64,000 nucleotides of DNA from Acidobacteriota bacterium (GTDB lineage: Bacteria > Acidobacteriota > Terriglobia > Bryobacterales > Bryobacteraceae): contig JAFDVZ010000018.1 of assembly GCA_018268715.1 (NCBI GenBank), positions 39,946 through 103,945 of the forward strand. Reading direction: 5' to 3'. Below are positions 30,201 through 40,424 of the stretch, in pieces. The position numbers were made by a program, and so were the translations under genes. The notes under the pieces are model-generated. The model did not search any database, was not told the DNA's origin, and saw nothing but the letters and a program-made list of their open reading frames with translations. Each line of letters starts with the position of its first letter. The first letter of the stretch is position 1.

Positions 30201-30433
30201 TTGAGCGGCCCATTGCCGCGTCGGACCCTCGCGCGCGGCAGTTCTTTGCTCGCGCCATGAGCTTGATCGATGACGCCATGGCCGCTGGCTTCCTGCCCGC
30301 CGCGCCGGACGATGAGGCTTGCGATCTGTGCGAATTCACCGCCGTGTGCGGTCCGCATGAGGAGGCGCGCGTGCGTCGATGGAAGGATCTGGAGGCGCTG
30401 GACGCGCTGCGCGAGCTGAGGGCCATGCCATGA
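27293..30433 (+). CDS. addB: AddB-like ATP-dependent nuclease subunit
   Basis: A 1046-residue protein with an inactivated helicase-like body and a C-terminal PD-(D/E)XK nuclease. The nuclease shows TRGSLVHEVQREFL, then GSIDLVERHRARG with ITDYKTGKPP. A Cys in YAACPYRFM together with CDLCEFTAVCG forms the four-Cys iron-sulfur site of AddB. No Walker A motif is visible, as in other AddB-type proteins. With AddA it resects double-strand breaks for RecA loading. The GTG start overlaps the upstream gene, and the stop overlaps addA. Confidence 0.88.
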   Translation: MNRVVVASSALELREAAVRWAAQFAGKTEMVVLAATRAAADEFVRALPGPGSFGIHRFTIAQFAASFSAEEAAPVTRLGAEAVAARAVQQAGALRYFEPVATCPGFASALASTIEDLRLARVRPADLAGSDAALDLAALVDAYERALVRSGLADLAGILGAATEGARRWPGLPLLLLDLPLASRAYVEFVSALALQSPAVCAATLAADERRVAEFERILGVRAERPAAPGDDALERLRRNLFLSERPEASAYDETLALFSSPGESLEAVEIARRILRLGARFDRIAILLRNPERYQPLIEEALRRARIPAYFSRGTARPDAGGRAFLALLGCAADGCSASRFAEYLSLGQIPPLDGAGAPAQREAEWIGADDELFAGGGQAVAREPVDAPKGIATPLAWEKLIVDAAVIGKYERWERRLRGLEGEFRIQLAGLGPEDQNERERLERELDRLATLEHFALPLIEQLHALPKSAVWRDWLDALRRLAARALPDSQAVLQTLAELEPMAEVGPVGIDEVYGVLADRLRTLRQEPPHRRYGAVFIGAIDEARGRVFDYVFLPGLAEGLFPKRANEDPLLLDVRRREISPSLATSDDRIAEERLLLHTAVASAARCFTASYPSMDLTQGRPRVPSFYALEIARAIEGRVPQLREFEKRLSDAAEARLVWPAPKDAAHSIDDAEYDLAWLAAHRDERGGANYLLGANPHLGRSLRTRWARWESKWTPADGFVHPDTATLEHLLELRPSVRDHSPSSLQHYAACPYRFMLAGVLHLRERKEAVAIEQLDPLTRGSLVHEVQREFLRDWKSAPSTDFVTLMARLDDTLDRVARDWEERIAPAIERVWRSEIEDVRTDVRGWMIHWHAHLDEWEPVHFELGFGLRRLDAAHDPASWREPVDVAGVRARGSIDLVERHRARGVLRITDYKTGKPPEREPAYVGGGTVLQPMLYALAAERMLDAKAETGRLFYCTQRGAYVERPIAASDPRARQFFARAMSLIDDAMAAGFLPAAPDDEACDLCEFTAVCGPHEEARVRRWKDLEALDALRELRAMP

Positions 30434-33400
30434 CGCCGCGATTGGACAGCGACGCCGAGGCCCGGCGCCGCATCCGGCATAGTCTGACGGAAAGCCTGAT
30501 TGTGGAGGCTTCGGCGGGCACGGGCAAGACCACTGAGCTGGTGAACCGGATTGTCGCGGTGCTGCGGGCGGGGCTTGCGAGCATCGAACATATCGTGGCC
30601 GTTACGTTTACGCACAAGGCGGCGGGCGAGTTGAAGGTGCGGCTCCGGCAGGAGCTGGATCATGCGCGCGGCGGGGCGACGGGCGTTGAACTGGACAACC
30701 TGGAGAAGGCCATTGGGCGTTTGGAGGAGGCGGCCATCGGCACCATACACTCCTTCTGCGCCCAGGTGCTGCGCGAGCGTCCCGTGGAGGCTCGCATCGA
30801 TCCCGGCTTTGAGGAACTGGCGGAGAAGGAGCAGCAGCGGTTGTACGATCGCGCGTATCGGCAGTGGCTGGAGCGCGCGCTGGGTGAGGAGCGGCCCGGG
30901 TTGCGGCGCGCGCTGAGCCGGCTGGTTTGGAATCCCAGTTCTTTCGGAGGCGATGGGCCTCCTTCCGAACAACTGCGCATGGAAGGCAAGAAGATCGTCG
31001 AATGGCGCGACTTCCGCACGCCCTGGCGGCGCGATGCGGGGTTCGATCGCGTCGGTGAGATGAGGGAGTTGGCTCGGGCGGTGATCGCGCTGGCGCGCGT
31101 GAGCGAGTTGTGCGGCAACCCGCGGGATCGGCTGAAGACGGCGCTGCGGCCGGTTCGCGATATGGACGCGTGGCTGGGCCGGTGGAAGGCGCTGGGGCAG
31201 CGGCCCGATCCCGATGCGGTGGAAGCGCTGCTGTTGAAGCTGTTGGCGGATTTGAAGAGGGCCGGGGATTCGACCGGTCGAGGGCAGTTTGCGCCGCAGG
31301 TGACGCGGGAGGAGGTGGTCCGCCAGCGCGATGATCTGATGACGCGGTTGGCTGGGTTCAAGGTCCGCGCCGATGCGGATTTCGCGGCGGATCTGCAGGC
31401 GAACATGCTCGACCTGATCGATTTCTACGAGGCCGCGAAGTTGCGGGCGGGTAAGCTGGATTTCGTCGATTTGCTGGTGAAGGTGCGGGATCTGGCGGCG
31501 GGGGACGCCGAGGTGCGGCGACATCTGCAGCGGCGGTACACGCACTTCTTCATCGATGAGTTTCAGGATACCGATCCGGTGCAGGCGGAGTTGCTGCTGT
31601 TGCTTGCTTGCGATGATCCGGATGCGACGGACTGGCGCCGGTCGCCGCCTACGCCGGGGAAGTTGTTCATTGTTGGGGATCCGAAGCAGTCCATTTACAA
31701 GTTTCGCCGCGCCGATGTGCAGCTTTATCAGAACGTGTGCCGGACGCTGGAGGAACAGGGCGTGCGGCATGTGACGATGAGCCGCAGCCATCGTTCCAGC
31801 GCGCCCATTCAGCAGTGCGTGAACGCGGCGTTCGAACCGGAATTGCGGGAGAGCGTCGAGCGTGGGCAGGCTGCTTATGTGCCGCTGGAAGGCGATCGTC
31901 CGCCGATTGGGAATCAGCCCGCTGTCGTCGTGCTGCCGCCTCCGAAGCCTTGGGGCAAGCGCCAGATCACGAAGACCGCGATCAATGGCTGCCTGCCTGA
32001 CGCTACCGCCGCGTTCATCGAATGGTTGACGCGGGAGAGCGGTTGGAAGGTGCGCGCTCCCGGCGAAGATACGCTTGTGCCGGTGGAGGAGCGCCATATC
32101 GCGGTGCTGTTCCGGCGGTTCGTGAACTTCGGCGAGGACCTGACGCGCGGGTATGTGCGGAACCTGGAGGCGCGCGGTATACGGCATCTGCTGGTGGGCT
32201 CGAAATCGTTTCATCAGCGCGAGGAGATTGAGACGCTGCGCGCCGCCTTTTCGGCTATCGAGTGGCCTGATGATGACTTGTCGGTGTATGCTGCGCTGAA
32301 GGGGCCGCTGTTTGCGATTGCCGATAATCTGCTGCTGCGGTATCGGATGGAGGTCGGGCGTCTGCATCCGCTGCGTCCGGCGGAGGGCGAGCGCGAGGAG
32401 TTCGAGAATGTCGAGGCGGCGCTGGCCGTGCTTGCGGCGTTGCATCGCGAGCGCAATGAGCGGCCCGTGGCGGAGACGTTGAACCGCCTGCTGGACGCGG
32501 CTCGCGCGCATGCGGGATTCGCGCTGCGGCCCGGTGGACACCAGGTGATTTCGAACGTTTATCGGCTGGCTGATCTGGCGCGCAATTACGAGATTTCGGG
32601 AGGCGTGTCCTTTCGCGGGTTCGTCGAGGAGCTGACCGAGCGCGCCGAACGCACCGATTCGAGCGAGGCGCCGATGGTGGAGGAAAGCGCCGAGGGTGTT
32701 CGCCTGATGACCGTGCATACCGCCAAGGGGTTGGAATTTCCGGTGGTGATTCTGGGCGATATGACGGCGAATATCGCCTCGCGCGATCCGGACCGTTACC
32801 TGGACGCCGATCGCCGGCTGTGCGCGCTGCGGTTGTTGCGATGCGCGCCGGCGGAGTTGGCCGATCACGACGCCGAAGAGCGCGCTCGCGAGGAGGCTGA
32901 GGGCGTGCGCGTGGCCTACGTGGCGGCTACGCGCGCTCGCGACCTGCTGGTGATTCCCGCGGTTGGGGATCAGCCGATGGGCGGCAATTGGGTGTCGCCG
33001 CTGAATAAGGCGGTCTATCCGGCGTTGAACGCGTATCGGGGTGGCGCGCCGCATCCGGCGTGTCCGGTGGTTGGGGATCGCACGGTGCTGCCCTCGGAGA
33101 ATGCGCGGGATGGGGAGCAGTCCGTGCGTCCCGGCGAGCACAAGGCCGAATTCGGCGAGCATACGGTGGTGTGGTGGGATCCGGCGGCGCTGCGGTTGGG
33201 CGTCGACGCGAAGCTTGGGCTCGAGAATTTCGAGGTGCTGCGCGGGAGTTCGCCCGACGGCGCCGAGGCGTACGCGGCGTGGCGCGCGGAGCGGGGGCAG
33301 TTGGTGGATCGCGGCTCCGCGCCTACCTTTGAGATCGCGAATCCGACCGATATGCCGGATGCGCCGGAGGGTGTTTGGGTGGAGTTGGTGAAGGCCGGCG

Positions 33401-33840
33401 CGGCGGCGGATCGCCCGTATGGTCCGCGTTTCGGAACGCTGGTGCATCTGTTGTTGCGCGATGCGGTGGTGCGGCCGGAGGCGCTGGAGCGGTCGGCCGA
33501 ATCGCATGGGCGGTCGCTGGGAGCGGGCGAGGAGGAGGTTTCGGCGGCGGTGGCGGCGGCTCGCGCGGCGCTCGATCATCCGCTGCTGGCGCGGGCTCGG
33601 GCTGCCGACCGCCTGCTGCGCGAAGCCCCGGTGTCGTTACGCAGCGATGAGGAACATTGGATGGAGGGGACCATCGACCTGGCCTTCGAGGAGGCCGGCG
33701 TGTGGCACGTGGTCGACTATAAGACGGACGCCCCCTCGGGCGCCCGCCTCAAGCAATACGAGCGTCAAATTGCGTGGTACGGCGCGGCGTTGAACCGCAT
33801 TACCGGCCGTCCCGTGCGTTGCCACCTGCTCAGCGTCTAG
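30430..33840 (+). CDS. addA: AddA-like UvrD-family helicase-nuclease
   Basis: A 1136-residue SF1A helicase. Walker [10 protein letters not shown] lies at 27-35, Walker [12 protein letters not shown] follows, then motif [18 protein letters not shown] and motif [17 protein letters not shown]-terminal nuclease domain has MEGTIDLAF and HVVDYKTDA. Together with AddB it makes the AddAB/RexAB complex that processes DNA ends. The ATG overlaps the addB stop (ATGA). Its own stop shares the palindrome CTAG with the convergent aceA stop. Confidence 0.92.
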   Translation: MTPRLDSDAEARRRIRHSLTESLIVEASAGTGKTTELVNRIVAVLRAGLASIEHIVAVTFTHKAAGELKVRLRQELDHARGGATGVELDNLEKAIGRLEEAAIGTIHSFCAQVLRERPVEARIDPGFEELAEKEQQRLYDRAYRQWLERALGEERPGLRRALSRLVWNPSSFGGDGPPSEQLRMEGKKIVEWRDFRTPWRRDAGFDRVGEMRELARAVIALARVSELCGNPRDRLKTALRPVRDMDAWLGRWKALGQRPDPDAVEALLLKLLADLKRAGDSTGRGQFAPQVTREEVVRQRDDLMTRLAGFKVRADADFAADLQANMLDLIDFYEAAKLRAGKLDFVDLLVKVRDLAAGDAEVRRHLQRRYTHFFIDEFQDTDPVQAELLLLLACDDPDATDWRRSPPTPGKLFIVGDPKQSIYKFRRADVQLYQNVCRTLEEQGVRHVTMSRSHRSSAPIQQCVNAAFEPELRESVERGQAAYVPLEGDRPPIGNQPAVVVLPPPKPWGKRQITKTAINGCLPDATAAFIEWLTRESGWKVRAPGEDTLVPVEERHIAVLFRRFVNFGEDLTRGYVRNLEARGIRHLLVGSKSFHQREEIETLRAAFSAIEWPDDDLSVYAALKGPLFAIADNLLLRYRMEVGRLHPLRPAEGEREEFENVEAALAVLAALHRERNERPVAETLNRLLDAARAHAGFALRPGGHQVISNVYRLADLARNYEISGGVSFRGFVEELTERAERTDSSEAPMVEESAEGVRLMTVHTAKGLEFPVVILGDMTANIASRDPDRYLDADRRLCALRLLRCAPAELADHDAEERAREEAEGVRVAYVAATRARDLLVIPAVGDQPMGGNWVSPLNKAVYPALNAYRGGAPHPACPVVGDRTVLPSENARDGEQSVRPGEHKAEFGEHTVVWWDPAALRLGVDAKLGLENFEVLRGSSPDGAEAYAAWRAERGQLVDRGSAPTFEIANPTDMPDAPEGVWVELVKAGAAADRPYGPRFGTLVHLLLRDAVVRPEALERSAESHGRSLGAGEEEVSAAVAAARAALDHPLLARARAADRLLREAPVSLRSDEEHWMEGTIDLAFEEAGVWHVVDYKTDAPSGARLKQYERQIAWYGAALNRITGRPVRCHLLSV

Positions 33841-35126
33841 TGGGTTCCGGCGGCGGCGAACTGTTCTTCTTCGGTCGAGCCGGTGAGAGCCGTGGTGGAG
33901 TTCGAGTGAGTCACGGCCTTGGTGACTTCGTCGAAGTAACCCGTGCCCACGAATCGCTGGTGTTTGACGGCGGTGTAGCCTTCGCCGGCCAGCGCGAATT
34001 CGCGCTCCTGCACCTGGGTGTACGCCGACATGCCCGTCTTCGCGTAACCGTGAGCTAACTCGAACATGCTCAGGTTCAGCGTGTGGAAGCCGGCCAGCGT
34101 CACGAACTGGAACTTGTAGCCCATCGCGCCTAACTCGCGCTGGAAGCGGGCGATGGTCGCGTCGTCCAGCTTGGCCTTCCAGTTGAAGGAGGGCGAGCAG
34201 TTGTAGGCGAGCAGCTTGCCGGGGAAGCGGTCGTGAATCGCTTCGGCGAACTCGCGCGCTTCGGCGATGTCGGGCTCCGACGTCTCGCACCACAGCACGT
34301 CCGCGTAGGGAGCATACAGCAGGCCGCGAGCGATGGCCGCCTTCACGCCGCCGTTGAAGCGCCGGAAGCCGTCCGCGGTGCGCTCGCCGGTGAGGAACGG
34401 TTCGTCATGCATGTCGGTGCCGGTGGTCACCAGGCGCGCGCTATGCGCGTCGGTGCGGGCGACCAGCACCGTGGGAACGCCGCAAATGTCCGCCGCCAGC
34501 CGCGCCGACACCAGCTTCTGAATGAACATCGTCGCCGGCACCAGCACCTTGCCGCCCATGTGGCCGCACTTCTTGGCCGAGGCGAGCTGGTCTTCGAAGT
34601 GGACGCCGCCCGCGCCCGCCGCGATCATCGCCTTCATCAGCTCGAAGGCGTTCAACGGTCCGCCGAAACCCGCCTCGGCGTCCGCCACGATCGGAGCGAA
34701 CCAGTGCGTGTCGCCCTTGCCCTCCATGTGCTGGATCTGATCGGCGCGCGTGAACGCGTTGTTGATCGATCGCACGATGGCGGGAACGCTGTTGGCCGGA
34801 TACAGGCTCTGGTCGGGATACATCTCGCCCGCCAGGTTCGCATCGCCGGCCACCTGCCAACCGCTCAGATAGATCGCCTTTAATCCGCCCTGCACCATCT
34901 GCAGAGCCTGGTTCCCGGTGAGAGCGCCGAGAGCCGGAACAAAGGGTTCGTCGTGCAACAACTTCCACAGCCGCTCGGCGCCCAGTCGCGCCAGCGTGTG
35001 TTCAACTTGAATCGAACCGCGGAGCCGGACCACATCGTCAGCACCGTAAGGACGGTCAATGCCAGCCCAACGCAGGCTATTATTCCAATCACGGGAAAGT
35101 TCAATCGCGGAATTCGTGCTCGTCAT
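33837..35126 (-). CDS. aceA: Isocitrate lyase
   Basis: A 429-residue isocitrate lyase cleaving isocitrate to glyoxylate and succinate. The active-site loop KKCGHMGGK lies at 185-193 with catalytic Cys187. The metal-binding GVHFEDQ and the later YNCSPSFNW segment are intact. Size is that of the bacterial tetrameric enzyme. It is divergent from aceB, giving a complete glyoxylate shunt for growth on C2 compounds or fatty acids. The 163 bp shared upstream region holds a clear inverted repeat. Confidence 0.97.
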   Translation of the reverse strand: MTSTNSAIELSRDWNNSLRWAGIDRPYGADDVVRLRGSIQVEHTLARLGAERLWKLLHDEPFVPALGALTGNQALQMVQGGLKAIYLSGWQVAGDANLAGEMYPDQSLYPANSVPAIVRSINNAFTRADQIQHMEGKGDTHWFAPIVADAEAGFGGPLNAFELMKAMIAAGAGGVHFEDQLASAKKCGHMGGKVLVPATMFIQKLVSARLAADICGVPTVLVARTDAHSARLVTTGTDMHDEPFLTGERTADGFRRFNGGVKAAIARGLLYAPYADVLWCETSEPDIAEAREFAEAIHDRFPGKLLAYNCSPSFNWKAKLDDATIARFQRELGAMGYKFQFVTLAGFHTLNLSMFELAHGYAKTGMSAYTQVQEREFALAGEGYTAVKHQRFVGTGYFDEVTKAVTHSNSTTALTGSTEEEQFAAAGTH

Positions 35127-35186
35127 AACTGCGAGTTAAGCGCGAATTTCATCCGGCGCCAAGGGGCCCGGGACGAACCATCCCAC

Positions 35187-35203
35187 TGGGACAAATCGTC
35201 CCA
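35187..35203. promoter_or_regulatory. Palindromic operator candidate between aceA and aceB
   Basis: TGGGAC-AAATC-GTCCCA is a perfect 6 bp inverted repeat with a 5 bp spacer. The half-site YRTCCCAC recurs at ~35179 and ~35241, and TCCGATTCG occurs twice (35217 and 35235, 18 bp apart). The position in the only shared control region of the two glyoxylate genes suggests a regulator binding to several sites. The regulator is unknown; the TPR-HTH protein after aceB is one candidate. Confidence 0.5.
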
Positions 35204-35289
35204 CGTTGCGCCGTGGTCCGATTCGGATCACTCGTCCGATTCGTCCCACCCCCCGTGCCATCGTCCCGGAAAAGGAATACGATCGGGGC

Positions 35290-36894
35290 ATGGCTTTGTT
35301 CGCTGTGCATCCCCAAGAAAAGCAGATCGACATTACGGTTCCGGCAGCGTCGCCGTTCGACGAAATCCTCACTCCGGAAGCCGTCGCTTTCGTGGCCGAG
35401 TTAGCCCGGAATTTCGGCGCTCGCCGCAAGGAACTCCTCGAACGCCGCGTCCAGCGCCAGGCGGAAATCGATCGCGGCGTATTTCCTGATTTCCTGCCGG
35501 AAACCGAGGCAATCCGCAAGGCCGATTGGAAGGTTGCCGCCATCCCCGCCGACCTCCAGGACCGCCGCGTCGAAATCACCGGCCCCGTCGATCGCAAGAT
35601 GATCATCAACGCCCTGAACTCGGGCGCCAGCGTATTCATGGCCGACTTCGAGGATGCGAACACGCCTACGTGGACGAATCTCATCGAAGGACAGATCAAC
35701 CTGCGCGACGCCATCCGCCGCCAGATCAGCTTCACCAGTCCCGAAGGCAAGCAGTACGAACTCAACGAACGCACGGCTACTCTGCTGGTCCGCCCGCGCG
35801 GCTGGCACCTGCTTGAGAAGCACATGACGGTCGACGGCGAACCGGTCCCCGGCGGCCTGTTCGACTTCGGCCTGTACATGTTCCACAACGCCCGCGAACT
35901 GTTGAGCCGCGGCTCGGGCCCATACTTCTATCTGCCCAAGATGGAGAGCCATCTTGAAGCGCGCCTGTGGAACGACGTCTTCATCTACGCGCAGGACCGC
36001 CTGGGCGTTCCGCGCGGCTCCATCCGCGCGACCGTGCTGATTGAAACCATCCTGGGCGCCTTCGAAATGGATGAGATCCTGTACGAGTTGCGGGAGCACT
36101 CGGCCGGCCTCAACTGCGGCCGCTGGGATTACATTTTCAGCTTCATCAAGAAATTCCGCCGCCATTCGGACTTCGTGTTGCCGAATCGCAGCGAAGTCAC
36201 CATGGACCGGCATTTCCTGGACTCCTACGTTCAGTTGCTGATCAAGACCTGCCACCGCCGCGGCATCCACGCCATGGGCGGCATGGCCGCGCAGATCCCC
36301 ATCAAGGGCGATCCCGAGGCGAACGAGCAGGCGCTCGACAAAGTCCGCAAAGACAAGATCCGCGAAGTCACCGCCGGCCACGATGGCACCTGGGTGGCTC
36401 ACCCCGGGTTGGTCCCGGTGGCCAAGGAGATCTTCGATCAGCACATGCCGCAGCCCAACCAGATCTCGCGTACCCGCGACGAAGTCAACGTCGCCGCGAA
36501 GGATCTGCTCGCCGTGCCCGCGGGAACCATCACGGAGAAGGGCCTGCGGTGGAACATCGACGTCGGCATCCAGTATCTCGAGTCCTGGCTGCGCGGCTCC
36601 GGCTGCGTGCCGATTTACAACCTGATGGAGGACGCCGCCACCGCCGAAATCTGCCGCGCGCAGGTGTGGCAGTGGGTCGAATTCAACGCGAAACTGGACG
36701 ATGGCCGCCCCATCACCGATAAACTCGTGCAGGAATTCATCGCCGAACAGGTCTGCCAGATCCGCGACCGCATCGGCGTCAGCCGTTTCACCCAGGGGCG
36801 TTATCGCCTCGCTTCGGATATATTAGAGAAGCTCATGATAGGTTCGGAATTTCCGGACTTTCTGACGCTGGTGGCGTACGACTACCTCGATTGA
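35290..36894 (+). CDS. aceB: Malate synthase A
   Basis: A 534-residue malate synthase condensing glyoxylate with acetyl-CoA. The TIM-barrel core shows [12 protein letters not shown] (117-128), RGWHLLEKH, the metal-site Glu in [11 protein letters not shown] (Glu252) and the hallmark CGRWDYIFS near 277-281. Length equals the usual A-type enzyme. ATG 35290 is used because it aligns with the family N-terminus. The frame is open farther up, but through the control region. Confidence 0.96.
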   Translation: MALFAVHPQEKQIDITVPAASPFDEILTPEAVAFVAELARNFGARRKELLERRVQRQAEIDRGVFPDFLPETEAIRKADWKVAAIPADLQDRRVEITGPVDRKMIINALNSGASVFMADFEDANTPTWTNLIEGQINLRDAIRRQISFTSPEGKQYELNERTATLLVRPRGWHLLEKHMTVDGEPVPGGLFDFGLYMFHNARELLSRGSGPYFYLPKMESHLEARLWNDVFIYAQDRLGVPRGSIRATVLIETILGAFEMDEILYELREHSAGLNCGRWDYIFSFIKKFRRHSDFVLPNRSEVTMDRHFLDSYVQLLIKTCHRRGIHAMGGMAAQIPIKGDPEANEQALDKVRKDKIREVTAGHDGTWVAHPGLVPVAKEIFDQHMPQPNQISRTRDEVNVAAKDLLAVPAGTITEKGLRWNIDVGIQYLESWLRGSGCVPIYNLMEDAATAEICRAQVWQWVEFNAKLDDGRPITDKLVQEFIAEQVCQIRDRIGVSRFTQGRYRLASDILEKLMIGSEFPDFLTLVAYDYLD

Positions 36895-36928
36895 AGCGCC
36901 CGATATACCGGATCAACTGCTGACCGGA

Positions 36929-38515
36929 TTGCGGGAAGATATCATCCTGCGCCGCATCCGGTCGGGGCTAAGCCGGCTGGAACAGCACGGCTCATACTGG
37001 AGCCATATCAATCCGGCCGGCCATAACTCCCCGCAATTTGTTTGGCGTGCAGCGCAATGGGTGGACGTGGGTTATCGCGATATCGGCCTCGTCCGCCAAC
37101 TCCTCGAAGCCTTCCCCGCCGCTCTTCGTCGCGACCTCACGCTGCATAACTACGTCTACATCCGCGTCGCGGAAGGTCTTTCCGCGCTGTACGATGAAGA
37201 GCCCGACCTGGCCATTGCTCACTTCAACGTAGTCCTTCAGTTTGAGGAAGAACTCGGCGATCCCGAACTCTTCGCCATCGCGAATTTCTGGAAGGCTCGC
37301 GCTCAACGTTCCAAGGGCGAATACGAAGACGCGCTGGATCACTGCATTCACGGGCGGGACCTCGCGCGTCAATGCCAGTTCGACCGCATGGCGGCGGTCA
37401 TCCAGACTCTCGAGGCGTGGCTTTACTTCCAGAAAGGCAAACACAAGGACGCGTTGCGGATTCTCGACGAGACCATTGCGGTTCTGTCGGAAACCGACGA
37501 CGCCCTGGTGCTGGGCAACATCGAGTCGACCTATGGCCGGATCTTCCGCCAGGAGGGCCGCTACGACCGCGCCATCGAGCACTTCCATCGCGCCATTGAC
37601 GAATACCGCAAGGTCGACCCACTCCATCCGAACCTGGCCCGGACGCTCTCCAACATCGCGTACGTGAAACGTTTGGTGGCGCTGGAGTTCAAACGCAAGA
37701 TCGAAGCCGACGTAGCGCGCCGTCGCAATATTCCCGCGCGGACGCCTTCCGACGCGGCGGCTATCCGCGAGCAGTTCACGCGGCTGCGTGACGAAGCCTT
37801 CGGGCACTTGGACGAGGCCGAAGCGATCTACCAGGTTCACCCCAATCGCCGCGGCGCCGCGACGGTCCACCTGCATCGCGCCTTCCTCCATCTGGACAGC
37901 GGTTCACTCGACCAGGCCGGAGATGAGGCGCTGGCGACGTTCGCCATCGGTGAGAAGAAGGAAGACCACATCATGATGGCGCGCGCGCGGATCTTCCAGT
38001 GCATGGTGGAGAACGCGAAACTCGACGAGGGGCTGGAGGACGATCCCCGCCATCACGCGCAGGCCGCGCTCGATTACATCCGCGACGCCGTCGAATTCGC
38101 CGGTTCGACGCAGAACCGCCGCCTGCTGGGGCGCGCGCACACCTGGCATGGCCTGACTCTATCGAACGAATTTTTCAATCAGCGGGAAGCGGCGCTGGCC
38201 GCCTACAACATCGCGAACTCGCACCTGGATCACCGTTTCCACGACACGGCCTGGGAGGATCTCCAGGTGCTGAAGGGGCGGGTTCTGAAAGCTGCGAGCG
38301 TTGATGAAGTGCTGCTCGCCTGGTCGCAGGGCGCGGTCGGCGACAAGACCTTCAAGCAGATCTCCGAAGAGTTCGCCGAACTCATCATCCCGAAGGTATG
38401 GGCGAACGAAGGGCGTAAGGTTGCCCGCGTGGCGGCGAAGCTTTCCATCTCGCCCAAGAAGGTGCGCCGGGCGCTGATCCGCGCCGGTGTGCTCAACGCA
38501 TCCTCGGCCGACTAA
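36929..38515 (+). CDS. TPR protein with C-terminal Fis-like helix-turn-helix
   Basis: A 528-residue soluble helical protein made of tetratricopeptide-like repeats (for example FWKARAQRSKGEYEDALDH and YGRIFRQEGRYDRAIEHFH) over ~50-430. The last ~45 residues (NEGRKVARVAAKLSISPKKV, then RRALIRAGVL) form a helix-turn-helix like the Fis/NtrC C-terminal domain. The start is uncertain: TTG 36929 is the first standard codon, and CTG codons lie just upstream. It sits 34 bp after aceB and may respond to a metabolite or partner and regulate the shunt; this is inferred from position. Confidence 0.75.
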   Translation: MREDIILRRIRSGLSRLEQHGSYWSHINPAGHNSPQFVWRAAQWVDVGYRDIGLVRQLLEAFPAALRRDLTLHNYVYIRVAEGLSALYDEEPDLAIAHFNVVLQFEEELGDPELFAIANFWKARAQRSKGEYEDALDHCIHGRDLARQCQFDRMAAVIQTLEAWLYFQKGKHKDALRILDETIAVLSETDDALVLGNIESTYGRIFRQEGRYDRAIEHFHRAIDEYRKVDPLHPNLARTLSNIAYVKRLVALEFKRKIEADVARRRNIPARTPSDAAAIREQFTRLRDEAFGHLDEAEAIYQVHPNRRGAATVHLHRAFLHLDSGSLDQAGDEALATFAIGEKKEDHIMMARARIFQCMVENAKLDEGLEDDPRHHAQAALDYIRDAVEFAGSTQNRRLLGRAHTWHGLTLSNEFFNQREAALAAYNIANSHLDHRFHDTAWEDLQVLKGRVLKAASVDEVLLAWSQGAVGDKTFKQISEEFAELIIPKVWANEGRKVARVAAKLSISPKKVRRALIRAGVLNASSAD

Positions 38516-39876
38516 CGGCCCCAGGACCGTTCAATCTCCTCCAGGCTGCGCCCCTTAGTCTCGGGAACCCACCGCCAGACGATGAAGAACGTGAGCACGC
38601 ACATTCCCGCATAGATCGAGAAGGCGCCGGTCGCCGACATCAGATTCACCAGAGTCAGGAATGTCATCGTCAATAATGTGCAAGCTCCCCAAAGACAGAT
38701 GGTGGCGATCGACATAGCCCGGCCGCGAATCCGAGTCGGGAATATCTCGGCCAGCAGCACCCAGAATCCCGGTCCCAGGCCGATGGCGAACGCGGCGACA
38801 CAGAACAGCATTGCCGTCAGCACCAGCCACGAAGGCGGCGGATGCAATAGGAACGCGGCTCCCAGCGCCACCTGGCACAGCGCCATCACGCCGGAAGAAA
38901 ACATCAGCAGGAAACGCCGGCCCAGCCGGTCGATAACTCCCATGGCGACGATTGTCACCAGGAAGTTCACTAACCCGACAATGACGTTGGCGAAAATCGC
39001 GGATGACTCGCTATGACTGCCGACCTGCTCCTTGAAAATCACCGACCCGTAAAACAGCACTGTATTGATGCCTGTCACCTGCTGGAGAATCGCCAGCGAA
39101 ACGGCGATCCAGAAGGGCCGCCGCAATCCCGGTTGCAGCAGTTCGGCCATCGACCCGGTTTCCACCGCGACCGCGTCCTCAATCTGACGCAACTCCCGCG
39201 CCCCGGTCGAAGCTCCATTGACCTTCGTCAGCACCGCCAGCGCTTCCGCGCTTCGGGAATTCTCCACCAGCCACCGTGGACTTTCCGGCACGAAGAAAAG
39301 CGCCACGAAAAACGCGATTGAAGGGGCCGCGGCGGCGCCGAACATCCACCGCCATCCGGCCGCGCCGACGAACGACAGCCCCCAATTCACCAGGTACGCG
39401 AGCAATATCCCCGACACGATGGCCATCTGGTTCATGGCCACCAGTTGTCCGCGATTGCGCGCCGGCGCCACCTCGGCGATATACAACGGCGCGAGCACGG
39501 AAGCCGCTCCGATCGCCAACCCGCCGATGAACCGCGCCACGATGAACTCCTCAAGCGTGCGAGGCAGCGCCGCGCCGAACGCCGACACAGCGAACAGCAC
39601 GGCCGAAATCATGAGCACCCGGCGTCGTCCGAAGCGATCGCTTAGCCAGCCCGCCGCGCTCGCGCCGAAGATGCAGCCGAACAGCAGGGCGCTGGCCGCC
39701 ACCTCCGTTTGGACTTCGGTGAGATGCAGTTGTTCCCGAAGGTAGATGATGGCGCCGTTGATCACCGCGATGTCGAAGCCGAACAGCAGGCCCGAGGTGG
39801 CGGCGACCACGGCGGAAAGGTAGACGTACAGGGCGCTGCCCCGATCGGCCGTCTCCGATGCGACGCTGTGTGCCAT
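38512..39876 (-). CDS. MFS sugar porter
   Basis: A 454-residue, 12-helix transporter of the sugar porter family. Signatures are GFDIAVINGAI in helix 1, DRFGRRRVL between helices 2 and 3, PESPRWLV in the central loop and VPETKGRSLEEIE at the C-terminus. It would import a monosaccharide such as a hexose, pentose or inositol, usually with H+. ATG 39876 is chosen; the 90-codon open frame upstream has no family match. It is convergent with the TPR gene, with stops overlapping. Confidence 0.92.
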   Translation of the reverse strand: MAHSVASETADRGSALYVYLSAVVAATSGLLFGFDIAVINGAIIYLREQLHLTEVQTEVAASALLFGCIFGASAAGWLSDRFGRRRVLMISAVLFAVSAFGAALPRTLEEFIVARFIGGLAIGAASVLAPLYIAEVAPARNRGQLVAMNQMAIVSGILLAYLVNWGLSFVGAAGWRWMFGAAAAPSIAFFVALFFVPESPRWLVENSRSAEALAVLTKVNGASTGARELRQIEDAVAVETGSMAELLQPGLRRPFWIAVSLAILQQVTGINTVLFYGSVIFKEQVGSHSESSAIFANVIVGLVNFLVTIVAMGVIDRLGRRFLLMFSSGVMALCQVALGAAFLLHPPPSWLVLTAMLFCVAAFAIGLGPGFWVLLAEIFPTRIRGRAMSIATICLWGACTLLTMTFLTLVNLMSATGAFSIYAGMCVLTFFIVWRWVPETKGRSLEEIERSWGR

Positions 39877-39922
39877 GGCGAAAGAGGAGTTTCCGATCTG
39901 TACGTTATCATGATTCAGACGT

Positions 39923-40387
39923 ATGCAGCTTCGACTCCTCTGCGCTGTCTTCCTCTCAGCCGCGGCCCTTCCCGCCGCCGACTGGGGGCCCGTACAGTTC
40001 CTGGTGGGCAACTGGAAGGGCGTTGGCGGCGGCGCGCCCGGGCAAAGGACCGGCGAGTTCTCCTTCACGCCCGACGTGCAAGGCAAAGTGCTCGTGCGTC
40101 GCAGCTTCGCCGAATTCGCCGCGGCGCGCCACGACGACCTCATCATCGTCTATCGCGAGAAAGGCCAACTCCGGGCCATCTTCTTCGACAGTGAGGACCA
40201 CGTCATCCACTACGCCGTACGCTCCATCGAAGGCGGTGTCCAGTTCGTTTCCGACGACCCCGGCCCGCGGTTCCGCCTCACCTATATAAGCACCGGCAAA
40301 GACGTCGTGAAGATCAAGTTCGAAGTGGCGCCGCCCGGCAAGGAATTCAGCACCTACATCGACGCTTCCGCCCGCCGCGAACCATAA
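39923..40387 (+). CDS. Small secreted lipocalin/FABP-like protein (DUF1579-like)
   Basis: A 154-residue protein with a signal peptide ending LPAA (~19). The mature part begins with GPVQFLVGNWKGVGGG, the start of the ten-stranded barrel seen in THAP4/DUF1579-type proteins, and continues as a regular beta meander. It may bind a small hydrophobic or heme-like ligand; this is a fold-level guess. It is divergent from the sugar porter with a 46 bp gap. Confidence 0.6.
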   Translation: MQLRLLCAVFLSAAALPAADWGPVQFLVGNWKGVGGGAPGQRTGEFSFTPDVQGKVLVRRSFAEFAAARHDDLIIVYREKGQLRAIFFDSEDHVIHYAVRSIEGGVQFVSDDPGPRFRLTYISTGKDVVKIKFEVAPPGKEFSTYIDASARREP

Positions 40388-40424
40388 TCACGTCCGCTGT
40401 CCGAAATTGATAGGCTGAGTAGCC

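Noticed and set aside
30196..33579. 1127-codon ORF opposite addA/addB
   Set aside because: It crosses two real genes, has Arg/His-rich composition and no motifs, and starts and ends at no plausible signals.
38512..40146. 544-residue version of the sugar porter
   Set aside because: The extra 90 residues cover the neighbouring gene's start and lack any family match; ATG 39876 gives the standard N-terminus.
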